From the NCBI GenBank assembly GCA_024691465.1, contig JAILNO010000180.1, positions 1 through 26,862 on the forward strand: a DNA stretch of 26,862 nt, given 5' to 3'. The translations under genes were made by a program, and so were the position numbers. Below, piece after piece: positions 15,881 through 24,687 of the stretch. The stretch is from Pseudobutyrivibrio sp. (GTDB lineage: Bacteria; Bacillota_A; Clostridia; Lachnospirales; Lachnospiraceae). Numbering within the stretch: position 1 is the stretch's first letter; the number at the start of each line of letters is the position of its first letter. Under the pieces are notes generated by a model that saw nothing but the letters and a program-made list of their open reading frames with translations, was not told the origin of the DNA and searched no databases.

Positions 15881-16432
15881 TTACGCCTTCTTCAAAAATA
15901 TATGTTTATTAGTCTTATATATTTTTTCTTTTAGTATTGTATAACCTAAATCATCAAGATAATCAAAATCTGTATCAAGACTAGCCTCGACGATTATTGT
16001 AGTATCGTCAGAAACATAATTCTTATTAATTATGTACTCAAGAACCCTCTTCTCTATAAGATTATCATAAGGAGGGTCCATAAATATAAAGTCAAATGCC
16101 TCATGTCCACTAAGCTTATTTAATGCTGAAAGTACATCTTCCTTATAAAGAGTGGATGCATCCACCAAACGGGCCTTCTCAAGATTCTTCTCAATACATG
16201 AAATAGCTGCCTTATCTTTCTCCACGAATACTGCTTCCTTAGCACCTCGACTGAGTGCCTCGATTCCAATCTGGCCACTACCTGAAAACAGATCCAAGAA
16301 AATAGAATCATATAAATCAAAGGCTATCATGTTAAAAAGTGTCTCTTTAATTCTGTCTGTGGTAGGGCGAGTACCCATACCCTCTGGTGCAAATAATTGC
16401 ATCCCTCTATTATTGCCTGAAATAACTCTCAT
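15881..16432 (-). CDS. rsmD: 16S rRNA guanine(966)-N2 methyltransferase
   Basis: SAM-dependent methyltransferase acting on G966 (E. coli numbering) of 16S rRNA. The 183 residues contain [28 protein letters not shown], the SAM-binding [20 protein letters not shown] and the catalytic DPPY motif in [12 protein letters not shown]. Its ATG overlaps the pncC stop codon (TAATG), so translation is coupled. coaD follows directly. Confidence 0.95.
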   Translation of the reverse strand: MRVISGNNRGMQLFAPEGMGTRPTTDRIKETLFNMIAFDLYDSIFLDLFSGSGQIGIEALSRGAKEAVFVEKDKAAISCIEKNLEKARLVDASTLYKEDVLSALNKLSGHEAFDFIFMDPPYDNLIEKRVLEYIINKNYVSDDTTIIVEASLDTDFDYLDDLGYTILKEKIYKTNKHIFLKKA

Positions 16433-16911
16433 TAATTTCCTCTATTTGTAAGACAATCTGCTAATAATTCAAGAGCTTCCCTACAAGCAGCAGCTCTGAC
16501 TTCGCTTCTGTCACCCTTTAAGTGAAGTTCCTTAACTATACATTGGCTGTCACCGTATGCACATGCAATATATACAAGCCCTACAGGCTTCTTAGGTGAA
16601 CCACCACCCGGACCAGCTATGCCAGTAGATGAAATGCCGAAATCGGACTTAGCTCTAGTTCTAACACCAGTAGCCATCTGCTCTGCGGTCTCACGACTAA
16701 CAGCACCATACTTAATCAAGGTTTCTTCTTTAACGCCCAGATTCTTCATCTTAGCCTCGTTGGAATATGTGACATATCCTTCATTGAAGCAATCAGAAGC
16801 TCCAGGCATATCTACGATAGAACTGGCTATTAATCCTCCTGTACAGGACTCAGCAGTAGCTACGCTATAGTGATTAGCGGTAAGAATCTCTATCGTATCC
16901 TTTATATTCAT
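16432..16911 (-). CDS. pncC: CinA C-terminal-domain protein, nicotinamide-nucleotide amidase
   Basis: Stand-alone CinA C-terminal domain, which hydrolyses nicotinamide mononucleotide to nicotinate mononucleotide for NAD recycling. The 159 residues include YSVATAESCTGGLIASSIVDMPGASDCFNEGYVTYSNEAK, GAVSRETAEQMATGV and the loop SSTGIAGPGGGSPKKPVGLVYIA, all family hallmarks. The N-terminal competence/ADP-ribose domain of full CinA is absent. Start and stop codons overlap with neighbours on both sides (TAATG). Confidence 0.93.
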   Translation of the reverse strand: MNIKDTIEILTANHYSVATAESCTGGLIASSIVDMPGASDCFNEGYVTYSNEAKMKNLGVKEETLIKYGAVSRETAEQMATGVRTRAKSDFGISSTGIAGPGGGSPKKPVGLVYIACAYGDSQCIVKELHLKGDRSEVRAAACREALELLADCLTNRGN

Positions 16912-17462
16912 TACTTCTGCTCCTTAAGCACTTCGGAATTCTGATATATATAAATCACTAAAGAAAGTACTGTAAGAACAAGTGAAATCCATACGAAAAT
17001 CTGGCCTAATACCTGTAACCATGCCACCTGGAAATTAGCAACCAGGATGATAATCATAATCATCTGTGAAACTGTCTTAAGCTTACCGAAAATATTAGCA
17101 GCAATAACAATACCATTCTCAGCGGCAATAAGACGGAAACCAGAAATGATAAACTCTCTAGCAACAATAATAATAACGAACCAAGAGAATAACTGCTTAG
17201 TCTCAATCAAACATATCATTGCTGAACAAACTAAAAGCTTATCAGCTAAAGGATCCATAAACTTGCCGAAATTAGTAACAAGATTATACTTACGAGCAAT
17301 CTTGCCATCGAGCATATCAGTTAATGAAGCAACTATGAAAATTAAATCTGCAATAATTCTTAAAGCTGCATTGTCATCAAGAGCATGTCCTAAAAGTAAG
17401 AAAAAAACAAAAAATGGAATTAATACCACTCTAAATAGAGTTAATTTGTTTGGTAAATTCAT
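16911..17462 (-). CDS. pgsA: CDP-diacylglycerol-glycerol-3-phosphate 3-phosphatidyltransferase
   Basis: Membrane enzyme making phosphatidylglycerol phosphate, the precursor of phosphatidylglycerol and cardiolipin. The CDP-alcohol phosphotransferase motif is intact in DMLDGKIARKYNL, continuing to FGKFMDPLADKLL (pattern DxxDGxxAR x8 GxxxDxxxD), near residues 50-75. Several hydrophobic segments give four to six membrane helices. Length of 183 is normal. The start overlaps the rimO stop in an ATGA, and pncC begins on its stop. The order rimO-pgsA-cinA is common in Clostridia. Confidence 0.96.
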   Translation of the reverse strand: MNLPNKLTLFRVVLIPFFVFFLLLGHALDDNAALRIIADLIFIVASLTDMLDGKIARKYNLVTNFGKFMDPLADKLLVCSAMICLIETKQLFSWFVIIIVAREFIISGFRLIAAENGIVIAANIFGKLKTVSQMIMIIILVANFQVAWLQVLGQIFVWISLVLTVLSLVIYIYQNSEVLKEQK

Positions 17463-18787
17463 AACTTAACATCTCCTATCAAATCATATTCATCAAAACC
17501 AGTAACAGTTACATCAACGAATTGGCCGCTAACCAATTCCACATCACTGTTAACGAATATAAATCCATCAACAGATGGTGTATCTCTATAGGTCCTACCG
17601 ATGAAAACTCCATCCTCTGGAAGCTTACCTTCGATAAATACCTTAAGATCCCTACCTATATAGCCCTTATTATTATCGAGAGATATATCACGCTGACAGC
17701 TCATAACTTCGTCCTGCCACTTAAGCTTAAGGTCCTCATCTACTTGATTATCCCATGTGGCGGCAACAGTGCCATCCTCTCTAGAATAGGCAAAAGCGCC
17801 CAGTCTATCAAAGGACATATCCTTAATGAACTGAATAAGCTCCTCATGCATCTCCTCAGTCTCACCTGGGAATCCACATATAAGTGTAGTTCTAAGAGAT
17901 ATATCAGGCATAGCCTCTCTAAGACGAGCTGCGATATTCATAATATCTGCTTTGTTGGTCTTGCGTCCCATTCTGCGTAACAATTCGTCATTACAGTGCT
18001 GAATCGGCATATCAATGTAATGGCATATCTTAGGCTCAGAAGCCATACATTCTATCAATTCATCAGTGATTTCCTCAGGGTAAGCATAAAGTATGCGAAC
18101 CCACTCAAGTCCATCTAAAGCACATAACTTATGCAATAACTCTGGTAAGGCCTTCTTTTGATATATATCAATGCCATACACCGTAGTCTCTTGAGCAACT
18201 AGAATAATCTCCTTAACTCCACCCTTAACAAGCTCTTCAGCCTCGGTTAGAATCTCATCCATAGGAACTGAACGGTAGTTGCCACGTATATAAGGAATAA
18301 TACAGTAGGTGCATCGCTTGTTGCATCCTTCTGCTATCTTAAGATAAGCATAATGCCCACCAGTAGTAAGGACTCTACGCCCATTCCTAGGAATGCCTAC
18401 TAAATCCTTCTTAATAACAGGCTTGTCATTGCTATTTGATAACACACTTCTAATGGCACTTACAATCTCATCGTATGAATTAGTTCCGATAACTGCATCG
18501 ACCTCAGGTAGTTGCTCTAGAATCTCATCTGTAAAACGCTGTGCAAGACAGCCAGTAACTATGAGTCTCTTAAGCTTACCTGTCTCCTTGTAAGAACCAA
18601 GGTCTATTATATTCTGAATGCTTTCTTCCATGGCATCAGCTATGAAAGAACAAGTATTAACTACGATAATATCTGCATCAGCCTCATCATCACATATGGT
18701 GAATCCCTCGTCGATAAGGTCTCCCAACATATGCTCCGAATCAACCAGATTCTTATCGCAGCCTAATGAAACAAATAAAACATTCAT
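17459..18787 (-). CDS. rimO: Ribosomal protein S12 methylthiotransferase
   Basis: Adds a methylthio group to an aspartate of ribosomal protein S12, using two iron-sulfur clusters. The N-terminal UPF0004 domain supplies C10 (SLGCDKNLVDSE), C46 (VVNTCSF) and C80 (VTGCLAQ). The radical SAM cluster is C155-NKR-C159-TY-C162. A TRAM domain forms the C-terminus. GCDKNLVDSE distinguishes RimO from MiaB, whose sequence is GCQMN at this point. At 442 residues it is full length. It lies 3 bases after rpoZ, with no strong ribosome-binding site. Confidence 0.96.
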   Translation of the reverse strand: MNVLFVSLGCDKNLVDSEHMLGDLIDEGFTICDDEADADIIVVNTCSFIADAMEESIQNIIDLGSYKETGKLKRLIVTGCLAQRFTDEILEQLPEVDAVIGTNSYDEIVSAIRSVLSNSNDKPVIKKDLVGIPRNGRRVLTTGGHYAYLKIAEGCNKRCTYCIIPYIRGNYRSVPMDEILTEAEELVKGGVKEIILVAQETTVYGIDIYQKKALPELLHKLCALDGLEWVRILYAYPEEITDELIECMASEPKICHYIDMPIQHCNDELLRRMGRKTNKADIMNIAARLREAMPDISLRTTLICGFPGETEEMHEELIQFIKDMSFDRLGAFAYSREDGTVAATWDNQVDEDLKLKWQDEVMSCQRDISLDNNKGYIGRDLKVFIEGKLPEDGVFIGRTYRDTPSVDGFIFVNSDVELVSGQFVDVTVTGFDEYDLIGDVKL

Positions 18788-18790
18788 AAA

Positions 18791-19033
18791 TTAGTTGTTT
18801 GTATCCTCATTTAAAATCTTAATAACACCTTCGTTGAGCTCATCAACAGCGATTGAGAGTGGCTTCTCACCCTTAGTAGCCTTAACGTATGGCTCAGCAC
18901 CGTCGATAATCTGACGAGCGCGCTTAGCTGTCGCAGCAACTATAGTATAACGGCTGTTAACAACTGGCTCCTCACCTACCTCAACATTCTCATTTACCTT
19001 TTCCATTAATTCAACATAAGATGGATGTATCAT
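18791..19033 (-). CDS. rpoZ: RNA polymerase omega subunit
   Basis: Small subunit that helps assemble RNA polymerase by holding the beta-prime subunit. The 80 residues begin MIHPSYVELM and contain NSRYTIVAATAKRARQIIDG followed by KPLSIAVDELNEGVI, the omega core. The ribosome-binding site AAAGGAGT is formed by the last codons of gmk, 2 bases away. The gmk-rpoZ pair is highly conserved in Firmicutes. Confidence 0.94.
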   Translation of the reverse strand: MIHPSYVELMEKVNENVEVGEEPVVNSRYTIVAATAKRARQIIDGAEPYVKATKGEKPLSIAVDELNEGVIKILNEDTNN

Positions 19034-19035
19034 AA

Positions 19036-19674
19036 TTAATTACTCCTTTCAAACATCTTTAATTCTTCTTGCATATTCTTTATGGCTGAACTATTTCTAT
19101 TGACCTTATAGTGCTCAGCTTGAATTATATTATGAACCTGATCCACAGCCTTTTCTAAGGAATCGTTAACAATCAGGTAATCATACTTGTCCATGAAACG
19201 AGATTCTTTACATGAAATAGATAATCTCTCGTTAATAACTTCCTCTGTCTCTGTACCTCTACCAACTAACCTATTCTGTAATTCCTTGGCAGATGGTGGC
19301 ATAGTAAAAAGTAACAATGCATCAGGGAACATCTCCTTAACCTGTAATGCGCCCTGAATCTCTATCTCGAGGATGACATCCTTCTTCCTCTCGATCAACT
19401 GCTCAACATAAGCTCTAGGTGTACCATATGAATTACCATTAAATGTGGCGTACTCAAGTAGCTCATTGTTGGCAATCATACTATCAAACTCTTCTCTAGT
19501 CTTAAAGAAATACTCTCTTCCATCCTTCTCTCCAGCACGCATACCTCTAGTGGTAGCAGAGATAGAAAGATTGTAATCATTAGGGTGAGCTTCAAGTAAA
19601 TGCTTCATGATTGTTCCCTTACCAGCTCCAGAAAAGCCAGAAAGAACAATAACAAGACCCTTATCACTTATCAT
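19036..19674 (-). CDS. gmk: Guanylate kinase
   Basis: Phosphorylates GMP to GDP. The 212 residues contain the P-loop SGFSGAGKGT, the GMP-binding SISATTRGMRAGEKDGREYFF, EYATFNGNSYGTP and DVILEIEIQGALQVK, and the lid region RLVGRGTETEEVINERL. I use the ATG at 19672-19674, with AAGGAGGA upstream. A 15-codon in-frame extension lies entirely within remA and has no family similarity. The gene overlaps remA by 11 bases. Confidence 0.97.
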   Translation of the reverse strand: MISDKGLVIVLSGFSGAGKGTIMKHLLEAHPNDYNLSISATTRGMRAGEKDGREYFFKTREEFDSMIANNELLEYATFNGNSYGTPRAYVEQLIERKKDVILEIEIQGALQVKEMFPDALLLFTMPPSAKELQNRLVGRGTETEEVINERLSISCKESRFMDKYDYLIVNDSLEKAVDQVHNIIQAEHYKVNRNSSAIKNMQEELKMFERSN

Positions 19675-19927
19675 TATCAAAGTCCTCCTTGATTGAATTA
19701 TCAATAATTCTATTCGCAATTGTATCAGGCATCAGCGCGGACAATACCACGTAATCATCACAGATAATTACACATCTGGTCCGTCGCCCCTGAGTAGCAT
19801 CGATTATATTGCCCTTCTCTTTTGCGTTTCCAACAATTCGCTTGGCAGGTGCCGAATCGGAGGTGACCATTGATACAATTTTGTTGCTATTAATTATATT
19901 TCCAAAACCTATATTAACAAAAGACAT
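19664..19927 (-). CDS. remA: RemA/DUF370 DNA-binding regulator
   Basis: RemA in Bacillus subtilis is a DNA-binding regulator of extracellular matrix and osmoprotection genes. The 87 residues match the family: VNIGFGNIINSNKIVSMVTSDSAPAKRIV, then KGNIIDATQGRRTRCVIICDDYVVLSAL and PDTIANRI. The basic GRRTR segment belongs to the DNA-contacting face. It sits between yicC (1 base gap) and gmk (11-base overlap), the same order as in Bacillus. What it controls in this organism cannot be read here; a c-di-GMP enzyme elsewhere in the window makes a biofilm link conceivable only. Confidence 0.93.
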   Translation of the reverse strand: MSFVNIGFGNIINSNKIVSMVTSDSAPAKRIVGNAKEKGNIIDATQGRRTRCVIICDDYVVLSALMPDTIANRIIDNSIKEDFDNDK

Positions 19928-19928
19928 A

Positions 19929-20807
19929 TTATTCTATATTCTGAATCTGCTCTCTAACCTTTTCAATGAGTGTCTTAAGAGTAATACCAATATCAGCTAT
20001 TTCCACATCAGTAGATTTGGATAAAATTGTGTTAGCCTCACGGTTAAGCTCCTGTGCTAAGAAGTCTAACTTACGACCAACCTCCTTATCTAAATCAAAG
20101 ACAGCTCTAGTCTCAGCTACATGGCTCTTAAGGCGAACCATCTCCTCATCAATACATATCTTATCAGCATATATAGTGACCTCTTGAGCTATGCGAGCTT
20201 CATCAATTTTGTTATCAGAAAGTAACTCTTGAATCTTACCTGTGAGACGAGTCTTATACTCATCTATAATAACAGGACTACGCTTCTCAAGCTTATCAAC
20301 AAGAACAAGCATCTCATCCATCTTAGATACCAGATCAATCTGAAGCCTCTCGCCCTCAGCAATCCTAGAATCGATGAACTGCTTAATACAATCAGATAAG
20401 GCCTCTAGAACTAACTCCTTGAGACTATCCTCATCTGCATCATTCTCAGTGAGTTCAATAACATCAGGTAGTCTCACAATATTGCTGGCCTTCATATCAT
20501 TGTCTACACCTAGCTTAGTAGCCATCTCAGATATAGATTCATAATACTTAAGGGCCATGGCATCATTAATAGACACCTGATAGCAAGCATCAGAATGTTC
20601 ATTCAAGGTGATATATACATCGACCTTACCTCTGAAAATGCTCTCACTAATCTTGTTGCGAACTAGACTCTCAAGAAAGTTGAGCTTCTTAGGAAGCTTG
20701 ATATTAAGATCAAGATATCTGTGATTAACAGACTTCATTTCAATAGTGACACGGGCATCAGAATTCTCAGCAAAACCCTTGCCATATCCAGTCATACTAC
20801 GAACCAT
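19929..20807 (-). CDS. yicC: YicC-family endoribonuclease
   Basis: YicC/YloC proteins are endoribonucleases involved in RNA decay. The 292 residues start with the hallmark MVRSMTGYGKG, then VTIEMKSVNHRYLDLNIKLPKKL. The C-terminal domain ends with GRKLDFLAQELNREANTILSKSTDVEIADIGITLKTLIEKVREQIQNIE, the most conserved part, with the Glu and Asp residues thought to bind metal. It is the first gene of the yicC-remA-gmk-rpoZ run and has its own promoter, overlapping that of rqcH on the other strand. Confidence 0.95.
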   Translation of the reverse strand: MVRSMTGYGKGFAENSDARVTIEMKSVNHRYLDLNIKLPKKLNFLESLVRNKISESIFRGKVDVYITLNEHSDACYQVSINDAMALKYYESISEMATKLGVDNDMKASNIVRLPDVIELTENDADEDSLKELVLEALSDCIKQFIDSRIAEGERLQIDLVSKMDEMLVLVDKLEKRSPVIIDEYKTRLTGKIQELLSDNKIDEARIAQEVTIYADKICIDEEMVRLKSHVAETRAVFDLDKEVGRKLDFLAQELNREANTILSKSTDVEIADIGITLKTLIEKVREQIQNIE

Positions 20808-20858
20808 TTCAGTCTCCTTAATTTATGTATTTTCGCAAAGTAATCCATAATTACACAG

Positions 20859-20887
20859 TTGTAAATAATTATAATTAAATGTATGAT
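20859..20887 (+). promoter_or_regulatory. Promoter of rqcH
   Basis: TTGTAA (20859-20864), 17 bases, then TATGAT (20882-20887) on the plus strand, about 30 bases before the rqcH ATG, which has an AGAAAGGA ribosome-binding site. The match to consensus is weaker than that of the opposing promoter. Confidence 0.65.
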
Positions 20888-20896
20888 GATAGTCAA
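20868..20896 (-). promoter_or_regulatory. Promoter of the yicC-remA-gmk-rpoZ operon
   Basis: TTGACT (20891-20896), 17 bases, then a perfect TATAAT (20868-20873) on the minus strand. This is a strong promoter driving a long minus-strand run. It occupies nearly the same bases as the rqcH promoter. Confidence 0.85.
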
Positions 20897-20916
20897 TAAT
20901 AGAAAGGACACAAATT

Positions 20917-22668
20917 ATGGCACTAGACGGTATATCTATTCATGCTTTAGTGCATGAATTTAACGAGAATTTACTCAACGGTAAGATTAATAAAATATCT
21001 CAACCTGAGCGTGAAGAATTGCTTATAACAATCAATACTCAAACAGGTAATAAGAGGCTTCTGATATCAGCTAATGCCTCTCTTCCTTTTATGTATATTA
21101 CAGAGGATAACAAGCCAGCTCCTGCTACTGCCCCTGGCTTTTGCATGTTACTCAGGAAGCACATAGGCGCCGGTCGTATCATAGAGATTAGTCAGATGGG
21201 CTTAGAGAGAGCTATCCGATTTAAAATACAGCATTTAAATGAAATGGGTGATATTACATTTAAGTATCTCTACATTGAGATCATGGGCAAGCACTCTAAT
21301 ATAATCTTTTGCAACGAGGATAATATGATACTTGATTCCATTAAGCATATTCCTTCATCAGTTAGCTCTGTCAGAGAGGTTCTTCCTGGAAGAGATTATT
21401 TCATACCAGCTCAGGAAGGCAAAGTTAATCCACTTGATACAGATGAAGTATACTTCATGAACACAGTTCTTAAGAAATCAGGTTCGCTATATAAGGCTCT
21501 CATGTCCTCTTTTATTGGAATAAGTCCAACTATCGCAAATGAGATATGTTATAGAGCTGATTTAGATGCAGACGTAAGTATTGCGTCACTTTTTGACCAG
21601 CACAAGAATAATCTATACCAAGCCTTCAATTCCCTTATGAAGGATGTGGAAGCTAATAAATACTATTACAATATAGTTATTGATTCATCTTCAGGTAAAC
21701 CACTGGAATACGCTCCAATAGAGCTTCATATGTATGCAGATATGGAAAGCAATCAATATGAGACCATGTCGCAAGTATTGGTTCAGTTCTACGCCAAAAG
21801 GAATCAGTACACTAATATTAGACAAAAGTCCACTGATCTTAGGAAGATTATCTCTAATCACATAGAACGTACAGCCAAGAAGCTTGACCTGCAATTGAAA
21901 CAGCAAAAGGATACTACCAAAAAGGATAAGTACAAGCTCTACGGTGAGATGCTTCATACTTACGGATATGAAGCTAAGCCTAATGATAAATCAATCACTG
22001 TAATTAACTATTACAACAACGAGGAATTAACTATTCCGCTTGATCCTGATTTGTCCGCTTCAGACAATGCCAAGAAATATTTCGATAAGTATTCTAAGCT
22101 TAAAAGAACTGCTGAAGCTCTTGATATATATATTGAGCAATCTAATCAAGAATTAGAGCTTCTTAAGTCTATTGAAGCCGCTCTTAATATAGCTGAGAAT
22201 GAGTCAGATTTAAGTGATATCAGACGAGAGCTTACAGATCACGGATTCATCAAGAAGCACTCTTCATCTAAGAAAGAGAAGCAAAAGAAAAGTAAGCCTC
22301 TTCATTTCGTTGATGATAACGGATTCGATATATATGTTGGCAAGAATAACTACCAAAACGACGAGCTTACTTTTAAGTTTGCAACAGGAAATGATTGGTG
22401 GTTCCACACCAAGAAGATCCATGGAAGCCATGTAATTGTTAAAACCGAAGGCAAGGAGTTGCCTGATAGTTCATACGAATATGCCGCAGAGCTTGCAGCC
22501 TACTACTCTTCTGGCCGTGACACTGATAAGGTTGAAATAGACTACGTCCAGAAAAAGCATGTAAAAAAGCCTGCTAGCGCAGTAGCAGGCTTCGTAGTAT
22601 ATTATACTAATTATTCTATGGTAGTAACTCCTACACTAGAGCACGTAAAATTGATTAGCAAGGAATAA
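20917..22668 (+). CDS. rqcH: Ribosome quality control protein RqcH (NFACT family)
   Basis: RqcH binds obstructed 50S subunits and recruits alanyl-tRNA to add C-terminal alanine tails that mark stalled peptides for decay. The older name is fibronectin-binding protein FbpA/YloA. The NFACT-N domain starts MALDGISIHALVHEF, with PGFCMLLRKHIGAGRI and the E97-R98 pair at the position of the Asp-Arg pair needed for tail synthesis in B. subtilis. A long helical middle (about 290-440) is the coiled-coil. The C-terminal NFACT-R domain has DIYVGKNNYQNDELTF, DWWFHTKKIHGSHVIV and the final KPASAVAGFVVYYTNYS. At 583 residues it is full length. Its last 33 bases overlap recG on the other strand, and the recG terminator is embedded in its codons. 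Confidence 0.95.
   Translation: MALDGISIHALVHEFNENLLNGKINKISQPEREELLITINTQTGNKRLLISANASLPFMYITEDNKPAPATAPGFCMLLRKHIGAGRIIEISQMGLERAIRFKIQHLNEMGDITFKYLYIEIMGKHSNIIFCNEDNMILDSIKHIPSSVSSVREVLPGRDYFIPAQEGKVNPLDTDEVYFMNTVLKKSGSLYKALMSSFIGISPTIANEICYRADLDADVSIASLFDQHKNNLYQAFNSLMKDVEANKYYYNIVIDSSSGKPLEYAPIELHMYADMESNQYETMSQVLVQFYAKRNQYTNIRQKSTDLRKIISNHIERTAKKLDLQLKQQKDTTKKDKYKLYGEMLHTYGYEAKPNDKSITVINYYNNEELTIPLDPDLSASDNAKKYFDKYSKLKRTAEALDIYIEQSNQELELLKSIEAALNIAENESDLSDIRRELTDHGFIKKHSSSKKEKQKKSKPLHFVDDNGFDIYVGKNNYQNDELTFKFATGNDWWFHTKKIHGSHVIVKTEGKELPDSSYEYAAELAAYYSSGRDTDKVEIDYVQKKHVKKPASAVAGFVVYYTNYSMVVTPTLEHVKLISKE
22563..22592 (-). terminator. Intrinsic terminator of recG, inside the rqcH coding sequence
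   Basis: On the minus strand AAGCCTGCTA and TAGCAGGCTT form a perfect 10-bp stem (22567-22592) with a six-base loop, followed at once by six T residues (22563-22568). It begins about 43 bases after the recG stop codon. On the plus strand the same bases encode KKPASAVAGF of RqcH and no T-run follows, so it acts in one direction only. Confidence 0.88.
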
Positions 22669-24684
22669 ATTCAAGGTAGATTTCAATGCTGGGTGATTAT
22701 CAAGCTTGGGGTCTACCTTTATTATTGCATCCACATCGCTAGAAGCCATCTCAAGCTCACTGGCGTCCTGATATATATCAGCTACTCTAAAGCTGAATTC
22801 ACCACTCTGTCTAACCCCAAATAGATCACCTGGTCCACGCAACTTAAGGTCTTCCTTAGCGACATAGAAGCCATCATTAGACTTAAGCATGATATTAAGT
22901 CTCTCAGACTCTCCCTTTTCAGCGCTGGAATTCATAAGGATGCAATAACTCTGAGCATCTCCTCTACCAACTCTTCCTCTGAGCTGATGAAGAGCAGCCA
23001 GTCCGAATCTGTTAGCATTCTCAATCATCATGACCGTAGCATTAGGGACATTAACCCCCACTTCCACCACAGTAGTAGAAACAAGTATATCAAGGGCGTG
23101 GTTGGCAAAATCCTCCATAACCTGATTCTTCTCAGCTGGCTTCATCTTGCCATGTAATATGCCAATTCTATACTGATCCTTGAAATATTCCTTTAGTTTC
23201 TTACCATAATCAGTTACATTCTGAGCCTCTGTAGTCTCAGAAGCCTCAACTAAGGGACATATGATATATGCCTGATGCCCCTTACCAATCTCATCTGTCA
23301 GGAACTTGTAGGCAGTATTACGCATGCTCTCTTTAATTACGCAAGTCTTGATAGGAAGCCTGTTAGCAGGTAATTCCTTAATAGTAGAAACATGCATGTT
23401 ACCATAGAGTATCATAGCAAGAGTCCTAGGAATAGGTGTAGCCGACATAACTATCATATGCGGATGATTACCCTTATTGGATAGCTTATCTCTTTGTTGT
23501 ACACCAAATCTATGTTGCTCGTCAGTTATTACAAGGGCTAATTCTTTGAACTGTCGACCCTCTGATATAAGTGCATGAGTGCCTATAATGAGACAAGAGT
23601 CATTTTCATCCACCATCTTTTGCATAGCTTTCTTCTCAGATGCCTTCATGCTTCCTGTAAATATTGCAACAGGTATATTAAGGTCGTATCTTTCAACCCA
23701 ATCAACAAATGACTGATAGTGCTGCTTAGCCAAGACTTCCGTAGGCGCCATAATCGCAGCTTGGTATCCAGATAACGCCACATCTAACATAGCAAGAAAA
23801 GCTACGATAGTCTTACCGCTACCCACATCTCCTTGTATAAGTCTCTGTGTTACATACTCTGATGATAAATCACTTCTGATATCTCCAAGCACATTCTTTT
23901 GATCATTAGTAAGATCATAAGGCAACACTTTAATAAACTCATCAACAATAGCATGATGAGAAATATTAAACTCATTAGAAAAAGAAACTCCCTCATCCTC
24001 CTGCAATCTGGCGTTTAGAATAAAGAAGAACAATTCCTCATAGGCTAGTCGTCTCCTTGCCTCTACTAAATCATCGAAATTATCGGGAAAATGATAAGTA
24101 AAAAGAGCATCTTTATATGATAAAAATGAATGTCTCCTCTCTATATCTTCAGGAAGTCTATTCTCAGAAATACTGCAATTTGAAAAAGCTTCTCTAACAG
24201 CCTTGCAAACAAGATTATTGCTAAGTCCTTTTGTAAGATGATATATAGGCTGTATTTTATTCTTCTCAGCCTCATATTTATCTGGATCAAAGATAATAGG
24301 CTGAGTCATCTTAAAACGGCCTTTATCACATAATAAGCGCCCATAGAAAGCATATAGCTTACCAGGTTCCATAGATGCCTTAAGATAATTAGAATTAAAC
24401 CACGCTAAATCTATCTGAATATCATCTACATAGCCTACAGCTGATAGTATATCCAATCGATTCCTGGTCCTGAAGGTCTTAGGAGTGGACTTGATCCTGG
24501 CAAGAACTGTAATAAGACTACCAACACTGTCGCTATTGGGCTGGGAATAATCAGGATATATTAAATAAGTACGCGGAAAAAAAAGGAGTATATCCTCTAT
24601 GGTATATACTCCTAACTTATTTAATAATTTAGTTGTCTTCTCTCCAACACCCTTAATGGTGTCAACCGGTGATAACAACTCCAT
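22636..24684 (-). CDS. recG: ATP-dependent DNA helicase RecG
   Basis: RecG reverses stalled replication forks and migrates branched DNA. The 682 residues have the N-terminal wedge domain (IKGVGEKTTKLLNKLGVYTIEDILLFFPRTY), then helicase motifs: LTNDQKNVLGDI, Walker A GDVGSGKT at 285-292, MAPTEVLAKQHY, GTHALI, the DEQH box (388-391, in ITDEQHRFGVQQRD), MSATPIPRTLAM, DILVSTTVVEVGVNVPNAT, HQLRGRVGRG and KLRGPGDLFGVRQSG. Its ribosome-binding site GGAG is in the last codons of fakA. The 3' end overlaps rqcH by 33 bases tail to tail. Confidence 0.97.
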   Translation of the reverse strand: MELLSPVDTIKGVGEKTTKLLNKLGVYTIEDILLFFPRTYLIYPDYSQPNSDSVGSLITVLARIKSTPKTFRTRNRLDILSAVGYVDDIQIDLAWFNSNYLKASMEPGKLYAFYGRLLCDKGRFKMTQPIIFDPDKYEAEKNKIQPIYHLTKGLSNNLVCKAVREAFSNCSISENRLPEDIERRHSFLSYKDALFTYHFPDNFDDLVEARRRLAYEELFFFILNARLQEDEGVSFSNEFNISHHAIVDEFIKVLPYDLTNDQKNVLGDIRSDLSSEYVTQRLIQGDVGSGKTIVAFLAMLDVALSGYQAAIMAPTEVLAKQHYQSFVDWVERYDLNIPVAIFTGSMKASEKKAMQKMVDENDSCLIIGTHALISEGRQFKELALVITDEQHRFGVQQRDKLSNKGNHPHMIVMSATPIPRTLAMILYGNMHVSTIKELPANRLPIKTCVIKESMRNTAYKFLTDEIGKGHQAYIICPLVEASETTEAQNVTDYGKKLKEYFKDQYRIGILHGKMKPAEKNQVMEDFANHALDILVSTTVVEVGVNVPNATVMMIENANRFGLAALHQLRGRVGRGDAQSYCILMNSSAEKGESERLNIMLKSNDGFYVAKEDLKLRGPGDLFGVRQSGEFSFRVADIYQDASELEMASSDVDAIIKVDPKLDNHPALKSTLNLFLANQFYVL

Positions 24685-24687
24685 AAT

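Noticed and set aside
16840..16853. TCCTGTACAGGA palindrome inside pncC
   Set aside because: A short 12-bp palindrome well inside a coding sequence, with no promoter or repeat partner; expected by chance at this scale.
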